Below are positions 63,934 to 64,000 of a DNA stretch of 64,000 bases, piece after piece. The notes below the pieces were generated by a model. It ran no database searches and was not told where the DNA came from. It worked only from the letters and a program-made list of their open reading frames with translations. The position numbers and the translations under genes are program-made. Each line of letters starts with the position of its first letter. Position 1 is the stretch's first letter. The stretch comes from Massilia aquatica (GTDB taxonomy: Bacteria > Pseudomonadota > Gammaproteobacteria > Burkholderiales > Burkholderiaceae_D), in contig NZ_VVIW01000002.1 of the NCBI RefSeq assembly GCF_011682045.1, forward strand, positions 604,843-668,842, in the 5' to 3' direction.

Positions 63934-64000
63934 ATGACGACGAGCTACCTTCCATACGATCAGCATCAGCAAATGCTGCTTCCCCATGCTTTGCAAGACT
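63934..64000 (+). mobile_element. Start of an IS1182-family transposase, cut by the window edge
   Basis: The last 67 bases open a frame MTTSYLPYDQHQQMLLPHALQD, the usual beginning of IS1182-type DDE transposases (Y.PY...Q..LLP..L.D/EWLPE). The terminal inverted repeat of the element is not resolved in the 57 bases upstream. Only the N-terminal residues are present. Confidence 0.75.

Overview
The window is high-GC DNA from a betaproteobacterium, most likely Oxalobacteraceae of the Massilia/Duganella/Janthinobacterium type. The basis is four PEP-CTERM proteins, the betaproteobacterial style of serB, mfd, lysS and prfB, a FecIR-type iron operon and large secreted cellulases. No rRNA, tRNA or CRISPR array was seen. 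These calls come from reading the sequence and from remembered family features; no database search was run.

1-5.8 kb: a Ser/Thr kinase with TPRs, a coupled unknown gene, an FHA-type sigma-54 activator, and a divergent gene for a triple-repeat protein. That gene sits behind a consensus -24/-12 promoter and a perfect 26-bp palindrome. It looks like a self-contained phospho-signalling module with one local output. 5.8-9.1 kb: an acetyltransferase, two PEP-CTERM paralogues, then a short foreign-looking insert (toxin-tail remnant plus a small gene) bracketed by a 189-bp direct duplication of the 3' end of serB. 9.2-16.6 kb: minus-strand housekeeping genes serB, mfd, a 5'-nucleotidase, an HDOD protein and a PP2C phosphatase. 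16.7-17.6 kb: an AT-rich pair resembling a type VI amidase effector and its periplasmic immunity protein.

18-29 kb: an OPT transporter, PBP1A, and a Fur-box-controlled iron operon (fecI, fecR, TonB transducer receptor, DUF3649, PepSY and DUF3325 membrane proteins). 29-38 kb: an SDR protein with a divergent LysR regulator, a POT transporter, ppnN, a TonB-dependent barrel protein, and an ECF41 sigma factor facing an AhpD-like gene that carries a textbook ECF41 promoter. 38-43.5 kb: a second, inverted copy of the PEP-CTERM gene pair and a DyP peroxidase/unknown/catalase cluster. 43.6-44.8 kb is a gene graveyard (serine hydrolase tail, frameshifted acetyltransferase, truncated MFS).

45-53 kb: a lipoprotein, lysS, a HAD phosphatase, prfB with its programmed frameshift, cpdB, a Sel1 protein, a thioredoxin-like protein and a glyoxalase-like protein. 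53-59.2 kb: a cellulose-degradation locus with a GH48 cellulase, a LemA-like protein and a GH5 cellulase with a 29-unit Thr-Pro linker, preceded by LacI-type palindromes. 59.2-61.5 kb: a 191-bp nested inverted repeat, a 15-codon ORF with an excellent ribosome binding site, then an rtcB2-prfH pair for RNA repair and ribosome rescue. The window ends with a secreted unknown, a HerA-like ATPase and the first codons of an IS1182-like transposase.
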